64,000 nucleotides of DNA, from assembly GCA_037974965.1 (NCBI GenBank), contig JBBPFI010000016.1, positions 620,001-684,000 on the forward strand, in the 5' to 3' direction. Positions 25,357 to 36,441 of this stretch are shown in pieces. The position numbers and the translations under genes were made by a program. This stretch comes from Dacryopinax spathularia. Lineage: Eukaryota; Basidiomycota; Dacrymycetes; Dacrymycetales; Dacrymycetaceae. Under the pieces are notes generated by a model, which searched no databases, was not told the DNA's origin, and saw only the letters and a program-made list of their open reading frames with translations. The first letter of the stretch is position 1. Every line of letters starts with the position of its first letter.

Positions 25357-27272
25357 GTTGACTTCGTAGCAAGAGGCTGAAAGATGATGGTCAAGCGGAC
25401 AAAGCAGAGGACGCGTCAGCTCGCCTCGGAGTGCTATACGACCCGCTGTCAAGCGCGCGGCAAACACGAGGCGTGCCAACGTCTTCCTGAAGTCATCAGC
25501 GGGTTCAATCCTCTTCATTTGGGCTAATTCGTGATGGTAAAGCCTCACCTCACTTTGCCTCTTTGTACGACAGGGCGTCTTGAACCGTGGCGTTCATTAG
25601 AAAAAGTACGAGACAAGAATACGGCCTCGGCGAGAGCCCGGGCCGACCGCGTCAAACGGACAAGAAACAGAAGCGAGTCACCCCGCGTCTCGCGGGCCAC
25701 TCCATCCGGGGCGAAAAGTGGAGGACCCTGCTTACATCCTTACATAAGCTTACAAAGCCATCTTACTTCAGCAAATGCCGACACGCCATTGGTTGAGGTG
25801 GTCAGGTGAGCTGGTTGTGTGGGTCGGGAGTTGACAGGGTCTTGAGACATGGTCGGTGTGGGGTGCCTGGGAGGGATGGAGGTGGGCTGGTTAAGGCACC
25901 GATCTGTTCTTGTCGTTGTCCTGAGCTCAGAAGGGAGAGAAAGAAAGCGTATGGAAGAGGAGAAGCACACAGGGGGAAAGAGAGAAGATCTCGGAAATTC
26001 CTGTGCACGAAGTGCTGCGGTTGAGTGATGCAAAAATGATGGATCATAGGGACGGGAATGCACGGAAAGAGGGACGAACGTGCAACCCTGATTGCGCGGA
26101 AGCAAGAGGGGATGATGTGATGCGCCGCTGATGCTCCTCAGACTCCTTGTCTCCTCGGCGCGGACTTCTTGCCCCACTGTCAGGAAGCGTAGCATGTCCT
26201 TGTGGTTGGACGTCATCTGTTCTTCTTTCGACAATAAAGTTGGTCGGTCATGGTCTGTTCGCTCTCGATCAACGCGTTGATGGCCTGTGCTTGACAAATT
26301 TGCTGAGTAAGCCGTGGGAGGCCTCGAGGAAGAAGTGGGATTGTCGATGACTGGAAATGTATGGGAGAGAGCGGTGCGCCTCCCAACGGCATGCGGACCG
26401 TTGATAGGGTGCCGTGATGGAGGATAGGCGAGAAGTGGTGGGCTGTGAGACGGGAGGACGTGCCGTCACATGCGGAGATTTTGCTGGAGAAGCGGACCCT
26501 GTGGCGTGTGTGCTGTGTCTCTGACCAGATCACCGGGAGCGCAATTTGGCGAGAAGTGAGAGGATGAGGGCCCTGGGCACCTAGAATCGTCGGAGGATGA
26601 ACGTCAATAGGCTCATGCGCACCTCGGAATTGTCCTCTCTTTCGGGGCAGTGTGCCAATTCGTCGCAACAGACGCCACATTTGCGTAACTTCCCGCCTCG
26701 ACCGCTCTTTCCCCCCTTCAAACCGGGTGAATGCACGCCCAGCCCTGCACCGGAGAAGCACGCGGGGCGTCCGGCTAGCGGTGCGGCCTGTCTCCGTCTC
26801 TTCCTCCCTCACTCTCCCTAGGCCTGACTTGCTCCCTCTCGGCCCAACGACATCTACCCCGCCAATAATGCCACCACTATTGCCTCCATAGCCACCGTTC
26901 ACTATATCATCCCAATATCGCCTGTTCTCCTTCGTCTCCTTTTCCCTTTCCTCAAAGCATCCCTCCCACGACGTCTTCCTCCCCTTGCGATCCCTCTCTT
27001 CCCGCACTTTCGTCGACGCACCCTATACTGCAGCGCATACAAGTACCTGCGCTGTGAGCCAGATCGACGGGATCGCCAAGGGCCGAGCTGAAGCGAACAG
27101 TGCCTGCCCGCCTCCCATCGAGCACCGCACATTCTTGTCTCATTCCGCGTCTCCAGTCTCTCGGACAAGTACAGACGCACTCCCACTGCTTTGGGACAGG
27201 CACACGTACACTTCCTCCGACTGTTCGCTACAGGAACGGTCGAACCTCTTTTGCACCATCGCTGTGCCCATC
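25357..27272. other. Long intergenic region, no gene seen
   Basis: About 1.9 kb between divergent genes. Open frames on both strands (longest near 26,213-27,007, minus) lack domains, carry no good splice sites and overlap one another, so none is called. The part nearest 27,272 is C/T-rich, as in leaders of other genes here. Confidence 0.5.
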
Positions 27273-29246
27273 ATGCCGCAGCTTTCTCAACGACGAGCGA
27301 GCATGGGCGCTCAGCATGCTTCGACTTCGCACTACCCTCCTTCCTCCTTCGAACGGCCAGCTCCGAGTCGACGGAGCATGTCCTCCCTCCCTCCGTACTC
27401 GTCCTATGCAGGCCCGTCGACGCCGTCTACATCATCCCTCCTTCTCCCTCCCTCGCCTCTACTCACCGCAACCCGAAGAGGATACAGCATCGACATACCT
27501 CTCCGACGACCTCGGACGCCGTCAATAGCGCATGTCGACCCTGCAGCAGCATCTACCCTCTCCCTGCCCTCAACGCTCGACAGCCCGCGAGACGAAAGCG
27601 ACGACGTCCCCGACCCCAGCACGCTCTCTCTTGCCTCGTCCACGAAACCCCTCGTCCCGCACCCACCACCACTCCCTCCCCTCCCAGACGACCTCGAAGC
27701 CCCCTCCTCCTCCCTCGCAACAGACTCACCCGCCCCAGGTCAACCCCACGACCGACTAACCGTTCCCGTGCTACACGACAAAGAGAAACAAGAGATCCTC
27801 GACTCCGCAGACGAGCTAGACGGGGTCGACCTCGAGGAGCCGTTGATTGACTGGAAAGCGCTGAGGGACTGGAGGACATACTGTCAGTGGTGTCATTGGC
27901 CCAAGTATGCTGTCCTCTTCTTCTTGTTGGCAACGTCAATACCGGTGGCCATTGAGCATAAGCCTCTGGTGGACTTGTGCAGACCATGGATCGTCAAGCT
28001 TGGGCAGTACGTGCTTTTCTTTCGGTCGGAAGCGACTGTATGCTGATGTTTTGTGCTAGTATGCCAGCAGGGTGGATCATCCCCATCGTTATCCTGTTCA
28101 TCATCTCCTTCCCTCCCCTGTTCGGACATGAGATTATCGCTGTCCTCGTTGGGCTCGTGTGGGGCTTCGGGGTAGGGTTCATCATCACTGCAGTCGGCTC
28201 AGTCCTCGGAGAGATCGGCAACTTCTAGTGCGTCTCTCCCACTGCTCTCGTCTCACATCAACTGACATTACTGCAGTGCTTTCCGCTACCTCCTCGGCGC
28301 AAAAGGTCACCGCGCAGAACGTACAAACCTGCGATACGCTTGTCTGGCGAGGATAATCCGCGACGGCGGGTTCGTGATCGCCGTCATCGTCCGTCTCTCG
28401 GCCGTACCTGGCCACCTCACAACAGCCGTGTTCTCCACGTGCGGGATGCATTTCCTAACATTCACTGCCGCAGCGGCGCTCAGCATGCCCAAGCAGATGG
28501 CGACTGTCTACCTCGGAGGTCCGTAAATCTACATATATGCGCATACATCTTACTGATCCTTTACGTATCTAGTGGTGCTCCTCCAATCAGCCGACGGGCA
28601 TATGTCCCCTCGCAATAAGGCCTTGTCGGCAGTCGTGATCCTGATCACAGTCCTCGTAACGATCTTCGCAGCACTCTGGATATACTGGAAGATGTCGCTC
28701 GCCTACCCCGTCATCATAGCTGAACGCCGGTTAGCGAGGGAAGCGCGCGCTGCCTCCCGCCTTGGACTCGGGCGTACAAGCATAGGGGCGACAAAAGAAA
28801 GCCTGGCGAGTCTGAGCCAGTTGCCGCTTCCACAGTTGGAGTATGAAGGTGCTGCTTCGCCAGCATTGACGACCAAGGCGTCGTTGGACGAAAAGGAGGT
28901 GTCCACGCTGTCCTTGCCCAGACTAGCCGTATCGGTCTACGACGAGAAGGACGACACCTCTTCCTCCTCCTCTTCCTCAGGCGGGTCACCGCCTCTACCG
29001 CCAACAGTGCAGAAATCCGAGGTGGAGATCGCCGAAGCGCCGAGGAAGGGATTCGCAGCGCTCGTCCATCGCCTCCGAGTAGGCACCGGGCGACCCAGTC
29101 CCGGCATCGGCGCTGCGGGGGAAGGCATGGGTCAGGGGCAGGAGATGACCGAGCGTCGACCGGTGATGCGGGGCAGAGCGATCAGCGACCTTATCTTACC
29201 CGCTCGTACGAGGCTCGGAGACCCAGAGAAGGGGACTGCGGAGTAA
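27273..29246 (+). CDS. Tvp38/TMEM64 (VTT-domain) membrane protein, 605 aa, 4 exons
   Basis: Exons 27273-28006, 28060-28227, 28277-28518 and 28573-29246; phases agree. The third intron uses the unusual donor GTCCGT, needed to keep YLGVVLLQSADG in frame. The first ~190 residues are Ser/Pro-rich and cytosolic in character. Then come several membrane segments: WPKYAVLFFLLATSIPVAI, IIPIVILFIISFPPLFGHE, IIAVLVGLVWGFGVGF and others. The VTT signature FGHEIIAVLVGLVWGFGVGF ... VGSVLGEIGNFYAFRYLLG ... RYACLARIIRDGGFVIAVIVRLSAVPGHLTTAVFSTCGM is clear. Family members reside in Golgi/endosomal membranes (yeast Tvp38) or the ER, and related VTT proteins scramble lipids. The C-terminal ~160 residues are an acidic, Ser-rich tail. 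The exact transport role here is inferred. Confidence 0.85.
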
Positions 29247-30640
29247 CCTGTACACGCATAAGGGGCATGATTTTCTTCTAAGAGGGTTGGATGGGTGGAT
29301 CGTGGGTGTTTGTACAATTGTATTATACTAACTACTCATTTTCGCTACTTCTTTTCTTCTATGGACTGTTTGGTACGATGTAGGGCGGAGGGAGAGGTCG
29401 TATTTATCTACAGTACATGTAAAGTGATAAAATGTTGTTTGTTGTACATCTCCCCGTCTGTGCTGCTGTATCGCCTATGCTGCACCGCCTGGAGTGAGCT
29501 GAGAGCGTGCAGCGAGAAAATTGCTAGATATCCGCAGAGTGGGGCTTCAAACGACATCGAACGACAATCTGACGCACCACCCTCCCCGAGCAAAGACTTA
29601 CGTCTGCCAAGCCCAAGTTTGAGAATCAGGAACAACGGTCCGAATCCTATTGCCCTCAACCTTACCGGGTACTCTATCTCCACAGTCCACCAGTCCGTTA
29701 CGAATCAGCCAAGACCACCACACCAACCCACCATCGGCCTGCTTTTTTCCCTGCCCCGGACGGGCTACTTTTCCCTCCCTTATTAAGCGGAAAGAGGGAG
29801 GCTGAAATTGATGCCTTCCCCCGCGCCGGAACTTGAGACATTTTCTTGGGTGCGCTATTCAGTCCGATTTGCGGGGCGTTCAGGGCTGCATGTCGTCGTC
29901 ACTCACTACTCTTCCAAAAGACGAGGAGGTAAGCTTCGAGTTCAGGTACTTCCGGACGAGTATCGGGCGCCGGGGAGCTTGGACGTGGGGGGAATCGGTA
30001 TGGACCTTTGTGGGCCATTTGGCAGTATAGTATACCTCGGTTAGTGTGAGGCTCAAGGGCAGGTGACCGGATCGTACTGGTGGAGGTCTCACCGTTCAAG
30101 TTGGCATCTGCGACCACCCATTTGAAACCGCCTCTTGTTCCGTTGTTCGTATATTCCGTTGTAATGACCGCATTGGTCAATAATCATTTGGCCCAACATG
30201 GCGCTTCAAAGGGAACGATTGTGAGATCTGTACATTGGGCCAACTTTGGCGTCGTCAAGGAGTTCAAGTTTCACCTCTTTGCTCCCGTGTTCAGAAGCAC
30301 GTTCTTGGTCTTTGGCATCAAAGGTGGTATTTGGCGACTGTCTTCATCTGCTAGCAAAGACTACTTATAGTACCTACACCAAAAGAATGAAGACTGTCTG
30401 CTCGAGCTGCGGTCTTCACTTGGCTGGGTTCCGCCTCATTGTGAAAGTGCAGGGTGGAAGAACCGCACCTCAAGGTCACCATCAATATTCCATCCGAAAA
30501 AGTAATTCTGGCCGAACGGACCCTTTTCGCCGAAGAACACGTCTTCCCGTTCTGACGCGGTTGCTGCTCGTTCACTCCTTCTCTCCGGCTCTCGCATGCG
30601 ATACCAGCCATAACCTGCTTGATTCGACGGTTGATTCGGA
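29247..30640. other. Intergenic region with one unexplained minus-strand ORF
   Basis: About 1.4 kb between two plus-strand genes. T-rich 3' sequence lies near 29,300-29,450. A minus-strand frame at 29,899-30,180 has protein-like composition and is listed separately. Otherwise nothing is recognised. Confidence 0.5.
29899..30180 (-). CDS. Possible exon or gene remnant of unknown protein
   Basis: An open frame of 94 codons containing VITTEYTNNGTRGGFKWVVA followed by DANLNGETSTST. The balanced use of aromatic, Gly and Asn residues looks more like a beta-rich secreted protein than a chance frame. The frame of about 30,240-30,330 on the same strand (FDAKDQERASEHGSKEVKLELLDD) could be a preceding exon, but I found no AG acceptor that joins them cleanly. 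Either a spliced gene I cannot resolve or a decayed one. Family unknown. Confidence 0.25.
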   Translation of the reverse strand: MTNAVITTEYTNNGTRGGFKWVVADANLNGETSTSTIRSPALEPHTNRGILYCQMAHKGPYRFPPRPSSPAPDTRPEVPELEAYLLVFWKSSE

Positions 30641-31952
30641 ATGTCAAGCACCATATACCAGAACATCCCTACCGACATCTGGCGCGCCATCTTCGAGACG
30701 CTAGCGGACGAGATCAGGGCGCCCGGCGCTATCCTGCCGCTTCTCGCCGTCTGCAAAGAATGGAAGGTAAGTACATAGCCCGAGCAGTGTCCTGAAATAC
30801 TAGGAGCTGATCACGCGGCTTGGACAGGTGATGGCTACTCCCGTACTGTATCGACACCTCCGTTTCACCAACTCGCCAGGCATTGAGGCATGCTGGGGCA
30901 GCCTTGTACGCCACCAGCTTAGGGACGTGCACCCTGGACTCGCCACGAAGTCTTTCGTGTATTTGGGAAGGCCGCCTCAAGGGGAAGTCACGATGACCGA
31001 TGACCCCGTGGCAGCTGCGAGAATCCAAGCGCTCCTTACGTACCTCACGAACTTGGAGGAGTTTCAGCTCCCCAGCACCGCAGTGACCAGCACAATCATG
31101 GCAATACTGGTGGAGAATTGCAGAAGCTCGTTGCTAATTCTGGCCGTGTGTATCGGATTTCGGACGATCTCCCGCCAGACCGCTTGTTTTCTGCTCGCTT
31201 TGGCAGGACAGCTGTCTGAGCTGAGAGAGCTGAAGTTGAGAGTGGAAGGCGTCGTCGACTTCTCTCCGCTTGGCAAGCAAGAGGACATGCCTATCTGTCG
31301 ACTACCGTCCCTAAAGAGGGTTCATATTACGGTCTCTTCGAATGCAGCTGCAGCCCCTGTGCTCAACTTCATGGCGCGAGGCAAATACCCGGCTCTTACA
31401 ATGTTCACAACCTTCGTATTAATTCTCGATCCCGACAATCACAGCTTCTCCGACCCGTCACTACTCAACGCCCTTTGTCTATTGCATGAGAACATCATAC
31501 GCGATGCGGATACACTGTATATGAGTCTGTCAGGACGCACGAGGCCCTGTCGGCTCTTCATGCTCGGCAGGGATCCGTATGTCACGAACAGGTGTTTTGC
31601 AGTTGGTGCGGTACCCACCGGGAATATGGCTTGGCGCTGGCTTTTGCAGAACGTTTCCTCCGCAAATGTGTTGTTTCAACCATGCAAGGAGGAATCTCAG
31701 AACGATCTCCTTGGATATCTTGATGGACTTCTGAAAGTCGTAGAGGCTGGGAAGACGCGTCTCGCGGAAGTACGTCTGCGTTCTATGGGAGGGGGAGGTG
31801 AACTCTTCCTTTGGAGGACCATTTCTGCCAGCAAACCTGTGTTCGCTCGCGCTCTTATTCCTTTGGCAACACGATTGGCAGCGAAGGGTATCCGTGTACG
31901 GGATGAGAAAGACGCTTGGGTCCGCCGACCGGTCCGTGCAGTGCCGGCTTGA
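30641..31952 (+). CDS. F-box-like / leucine-rich protein (416 aa, 2 exons)
   Basis: Exons 30641-30766 (126 nt) and 30828-31952, with a 61-nt intron (GTAAGT...ACAG). Exon 1 reads MSSTIYQNIPTDIWRAIFETL ... LPLLAVCKEWK and exon 2 opens VMATPVLYRHLRF. This is the same layout as the gene at 24109-25356, with an identical first-exon length. Leucine-rich repeats follow (LTNLEEFQLPST, LSELRELKLRVEGV, LPSLKRVHITV), and a basic C-terminus ends the protein. Probable SCF substrate adaptor by family; no target can be named. Confidence 0.75.
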
Positions 31953-32684
31953 TGGACCGGGCGGTCGATACGCAAAGCCTCGGGATCTCCAAACGCTCGT
32001 CTCGACAAACCATTTCGGAGTTTGGTGTTGTGGTAGGAAATGGGGAGGGAAAGAGGTAGCCGTTTCGCCACTTGCGGGGCACGATTGCAAGGCGAGAAGT
32101 AGTTTGCGGGACTGGCAGGGACGTGCAGGTTACCTGTCAGGCTTGCCCGTACTTTCCCTATCACCTCGATTCGTATTGCTGTAGTTAATGGTTTTAGCAC
32201 ACGGTGTCTAGCGCCCGACAGCATGCTGCGTGGCTTCCCTTCCATGGCCGCCGGAATGTATACGTTCTCCTTTTGCACCTAACAAGCTGGAATCCAAGAC
32301 CGAGAAACCATCATGGAGTGCAGGACGCGCTCCTCCAGCGGCTGGAAAGGACAGAGGGTTCCTCTCTCGGAGAGGTATCTGGATTGAATCACGAGCGAAC
32401 TGGCCTTGTGGACTAATACCCTCGATGACGATGCGGCCTTTGCCTACGCGTGTGGATTGGTCTTCAAGACTGTGCTGAGGTAATCCAGCTGAACGCAGGG
32501 ATTAAGGACGTTGTCATGGTGACGTCGCATACCATCCAGTCAAACCGACCCTCCATGCCTTTCTATCATTGTATTTCATGTTCTACACCATTCACGCAGC
32601 ACATCCCCGAACACAGGAGACAGAAGACCGAAGCACAACCCTCCTGTACGAGATCAACCCGCTAAGTTCTCCTAAGCTGCAGTC
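31953..32684. other. Convergent intergenic region, nothing recognised
   Basis: About 730 bp between gene ends; no supported gene or repeat. Confidence 0.5.
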
Positions 32685-33912
32685 TCACGCGACCCGGTTC
32701 CCAATCTCGCCCGTTTCGAACGCCTTCACGAGACACTTCATCGCCGCTACTTCCATCGCCTTCTGGCTCTCTTGTGTTTCGGTGCCCATGTGTGGGAGGA
32801 GGGTGACGTTCGGGAATGTGAAGAGTTCTTCGGTAATTTCGGGCTCGTTGGGGTAGACGTCTAGGCCGGCGGCGTAGAGCTGTCATGTGGTCAGTAAGGA
32901 CTGCGAACCATAGAAATCGAAAAGTGAAGCGAGAGGAGAAGGGGCCGGATAAGGAGGCTGGGAGCGAGGGACCAGAAGTAGGAAGAGAGGAGGAGCAGGA
33001 GGGAAAGAGGCTCACATGACCCGACTTGAGCGCATCGATCAGCGCCTTCTCATCCACCACCGCCCCCCTAGCCGTATTGACCAAAATAGCGCCCTTCTTC
33101 ATCTGCGCAAACTCCTTCGCGCCAATCAATCCCCTCGTCTCCTCCCTCAGCGGGCAATGCAAGCTGACAACATCCGCTTCCCGGAGCAGCGCCTCGAGCG
33201 TGGGCTTGTACTCTGCCCACTCGGGCACGCCCGCTTTCGGGCGCGGGTTGTGGTAGATCACTTTCATCCCGAAGCTGTCTCTGCACCGCTGGGCGAGGAC
33301 GCCGCCGATGCCGCCGTAGCCCACTATGCCGAGGACCTTGCCGTCGGGGTCGTGCGCGGGCTCGAGACCGCTCTTCCATTTGTGTGCGCGGGCGTTCGCT
33401 TCGGCTTTCGCGAACTGGCGGAAGCAGGAGATGAGGAGGTAGAGACCCGTGGTAGCGGTAGCTGTGTCGACTGCACCCGGGGTATTGGAGACCTGAATGC
33501 CTGGATTTCGATTAGCCCACTTTAGGTGAGATGACGGTAGACGACTAGCGCACCTCGTGCCTTGCAAGCAGCCACATCAATCTGGTCATACCCAGCGCCA
33601 TTATGCGCAATAAACTTGACCGTCTCAGGCAAAGCGTCCACCAGCTCCTTGTCATACACGCCAATCCGGTCCGCGCTGCTGTTATGCCGATAAATGCCGA
33701 CGATGTTCGGATGCGCGGGGAGGAACTCCTTGATGAACTGCTCGCGCGAGTTGGAGTCGAGCCAGACGATATCGCCGAAGGGCTCGAGGAGGTCGTAGAT
33801 CTCTTTGTTGGCCCAGGCGATGTGCCCTGCATACCCCGAAGTTAAGTGAGCGTGTGATGCCTGCAGTGGGACGGTGCGTACCAGAGACGAGGATCTTCGG
33901 TCGGGTCGACAT
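32685..33912 (-). CDS. D-isomer-specific 2-hydroxyacid dehydrogenase (327 aa, 4 exons)
   Basis: Exons 33912-33882, 33826-33554, 33500-33016 and 32879-32685; phases agree and all introns are GT-AG. The Rossmann motif is GIVGYGGIG (GxGxxG at 162-167). The catalytic set is present: Arg246 in NTARGAVVDE, Glu275 in GLDVYPNEPE and His293 in LLPHMGTET. It should reduce a 2-keto acid (glyoxylate, hydroxypyruvate or a branched 2-keto acid) to the D-2-hydroxyacid using NAD(P)H; substrate choice cannot be read from the sequence. No targeting signal is seen, so it is probably cytosolic. Length is usual for the family. The N-terminus is encoded by a 31-nt first exon. Confidence 0.9.
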
Positions 33913-34767
33913 GGTCGTTTACGGTTGTCAGAGGTCGTACGAGTAGGTGGAGGACAACGGAAGGGGGGATGGAAGGAGGTCTACAAGTGTAAGAGTACAA
34001 GCTCGGTACAATTCGAAGTATATATACGTGTTGCTGGATCGCCGCTGTCGTCCGCTCCGAGGTCGGTTACGCCCTCATTCCACACACCCACACAGACCAC
34101 CGCCGACATACCCCGCGTTGGTCCCACCGGTCACCGGGCCGATCGGCCGACCCTTACAACACTTCGCTTGGGGAACACAGAATTTCGCTGCTGGCAAATT
34201 TATGCGTATTTAATGGATACTACTGCACCTTGTATGTAAACGAGTGTAGTGATGCTTGGAATTGGCAGAGACCTCATTCGGAGCACCCGGATGCGGGGCC
34301 GGGCTTGGCTCCGTTGCTTGGGGGAGGAGGAGAAGCGAGACCGGTGAGACCGGCGGAAGCGCCGGAAGCTGCCGAGCTTCAGGACGGGGTGAAGCTAGCT
34401 TGGCTCCCTGTATCCGATTCAAGGATGGAGCTGAAAGCTCCGCAGAGGTGTCCTAGGGGCAGAGGGACTGACAGTGATGGATAGCCATCGTTGGATATGC
34501 AGGCGAGGGGGAATGCATTCGCCGGCGCTTACGGAGCTTTGTAGGAACCTGGCGGTGTTTCAGCGACTATGCTCAGTCCATACAACCCCTCCTCCGATCT
34601 ATCCCAGGCAACAGCATGCATATGCGTCGTATATCACTGCGAAACTATATCTGAAGGCAACGGCCGTCCCCCTTGAGGTGCATGAGATTGAGACCGGAAA
34701 ATGGCACCATGACGACCATCAACCGAAGTGCGCCGTGTATGACCCACTGACCACAGCTGCGTCCTCC
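33913..34767. other. Intergenic region, nothing recognised
   Basis: About 855 bp upstream of the dehydrogenase. Short frames on both strands show no domain. Probable promoter of the dehydrogenase near 33,913-34,250. Confidence 0.45.
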
Positions 34768-35911
34768 CTACTCTGAACTCTCTCCATTCCGCCTGCTCTC
34801 CCGCTCCTTCTCCTTCTCCTCCCTCTCGATCTCCTTCCTCTTCCGATCAAGCGCATCCCCCAGCTGCTTCAGCGTCCCCAGCGGTCCGTCTTCCACATCC
34901 CATACTCTTTCCCAGAGAAAACGGCCGTTACGAGCTTGTTGCCCTGAGGAGAAGCTCTCGCCGTAGCGGTGGAGCATTCTTCGAGCTGGGGAGGTGACGT
35001 TGTCCAGCATGGTTGAGATGGTCTTGTACATCATTGGCGGGAGGTGTTCGAGCGAGATGAGCATTGCGGTCACTCTGTTGTGGGGCATCAGCACCTGAAC
35101 ATGCGAGTACATGAGACGAAGGAGGGGAAGAGGAAACGTACTCCACCGGAGGCTCCTCATGCTGCTCATCCCCTTCAAGCTGCCTCAAACTTGTTGTCTC
35201 CGCACCGCCCTCTCTCCGCCTCTGCAGTCGGTTCCATGCAGTATTGTCGATAATGGCCTGCACCTCCTGCCCCTCTTTCCGCATAGCAGCAGACATCGCC
35301 CACCACGAGCCTATAAACCCGATATCGTACATGCTGTCCATATGGCGCCGCGCGCTATAAGGCGTCTTGAGGTATTCGATGTAGTGACCGCGGAGGAAAG
35401 CCCATCTATCGCTCTCAGGCTCGGGGAAAGGCGTCGGGCTCCATGTTGGACGACCAGCCCGGCTCTCGACAAGCTGCGCCCTCCTGAGCCGTGCGTTTTG
35501 TGTTAGACGTGCGTTTTGTGTTAGACGGGCCATCGTCTTGATGGGCGTTTCACCCGGCAGGCGCAGCCCATCAAGGGCAGGCTTGATGGCGACGTTCCCG
35601 GGGCGGGACATGTCCTCCACCAGCAGCTGTTCGTATTTGTGGAACTTGCGCCAGCAGAACGTGTGACAGGACGGCTCGCCCACGAATGTCCGCACATTTG
35701 AGCGCTGCGTGCAGTACGTGAAGCAGCGCTCGTCTTTTTTAGGAGGGATGACGTGGACATTGATGGGGGAGCCTTGCTTGAGCTCGGAATTGTAAGAGCT
35801 GACCATGGCGCCGAAGCGGATGATAGAGGGATCTTTGTTTGCATTTGGCTTCGTTGGTTTGGTCGTTGGAGGGGGGGGTGTTGAGCTCGACGGTCCTGGT
35901 GTAGGATCCAT
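34768..35911 (-). CDS. Twin-CX3C family protein, copy 1 (358 aa, 2 exons)
   Basis: Exons 35911-35142 and 35074-34768, with a 67-nt intron. After a Pro-rich start comes PPKKDERCFTYC, 14 residues, then CHTFCWRKFHKYE: two CX3C motifs 14 residues apart. A middle segment RWAFLRGHYIEYLKTPYSARRHMDS leads to AAMRKEGQEVQAIIDN. Exon 2 encodes VTAMLISLEHLPPMMY ... FLWERVWDVEDGPLGTLKQL and a charged Glu/Lys/Arg coiled tail. Two other genes (48541-49804 and 50161-51561) share every one of these blocks and the intron position. A perfect 18-nt tandem duplication in exon 1 gives LTQNARLTQNAR. Function unknown; the CX3C-x14-CX3C spacing resembles that of small Tim chaperones, but size and context differ. Confidence 0.75.
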
Positions 35912-36420
35912 GGTGGCAGAGAGGAGAGTGAAGAAGCTGAGGAATGCAATTCAATGCAGCGAAGGCGTCCCTCACTGATGTCGGCGATAAGGCGCCGGAG
36001 GGACCCGATTGGCGGCGTTATGTAGGGATCGGCAACGAGCGACTCGGCAGCGCCAGTTTATGACACATACATGCGCTCTTTCTGACGACCCGTGCTTGCA
36101 GAAGTTGTTCACGTTGGCGGTTTTGGAAGCTTCAAGGACCTGGATAGCGAAAGACAGCCTGTTCGGACCGTTCGGCCCACATATGGCGCAGATCCTTCCG
36201 CGCGACGTCTCTTGACCTTTGAGCCAGTGACACCAATACTTCTTGGTGCCATGCCAGGTGGACACTACCTCAGCAACACGTCAATCGGCTTTGGAGGATG
36301 TGATTGATCTCACTTGCGTCGGTGATTGGCCGAGTAGACGGCGGATGTATGTAGAGAGATTGTTCGCAAAAGAGAAATGAGCACGTATCACGTGTGAAAG
36401 CGCGGTGACGCATTTGAAAA
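35690..36420. repeat. Segmental duplication, copy A (5' end and upstream region of the twin-CX3C gene)
   Basis: This stretch aligns collinearly with about 38,250-38,800. Shared blocks include gagcgctg-gtgca-tacg-gaagca (35700/38262), gacggtcct (35889/38447), tggcggcgtta (36010/38566), caaggacctggatag (36135/38678) and tcacgtgt-aaagcgc (36388/38766). The intact gene on this copy is at 34768-35911. Divergence by eye is roughly 25-35 percent, so the duplication is not recent. Confidence 0.75.
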
Positions 36421-36441
36421 AGCGCTTTTTTGACTCCGGAG

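Noticed and set aside
26213-27007. 265-codon minus-strand frame upstream of the Tvp38-like gene
   Set aside because: No domain, irregular composition and no splice signals; it overlaps the likely promoter.
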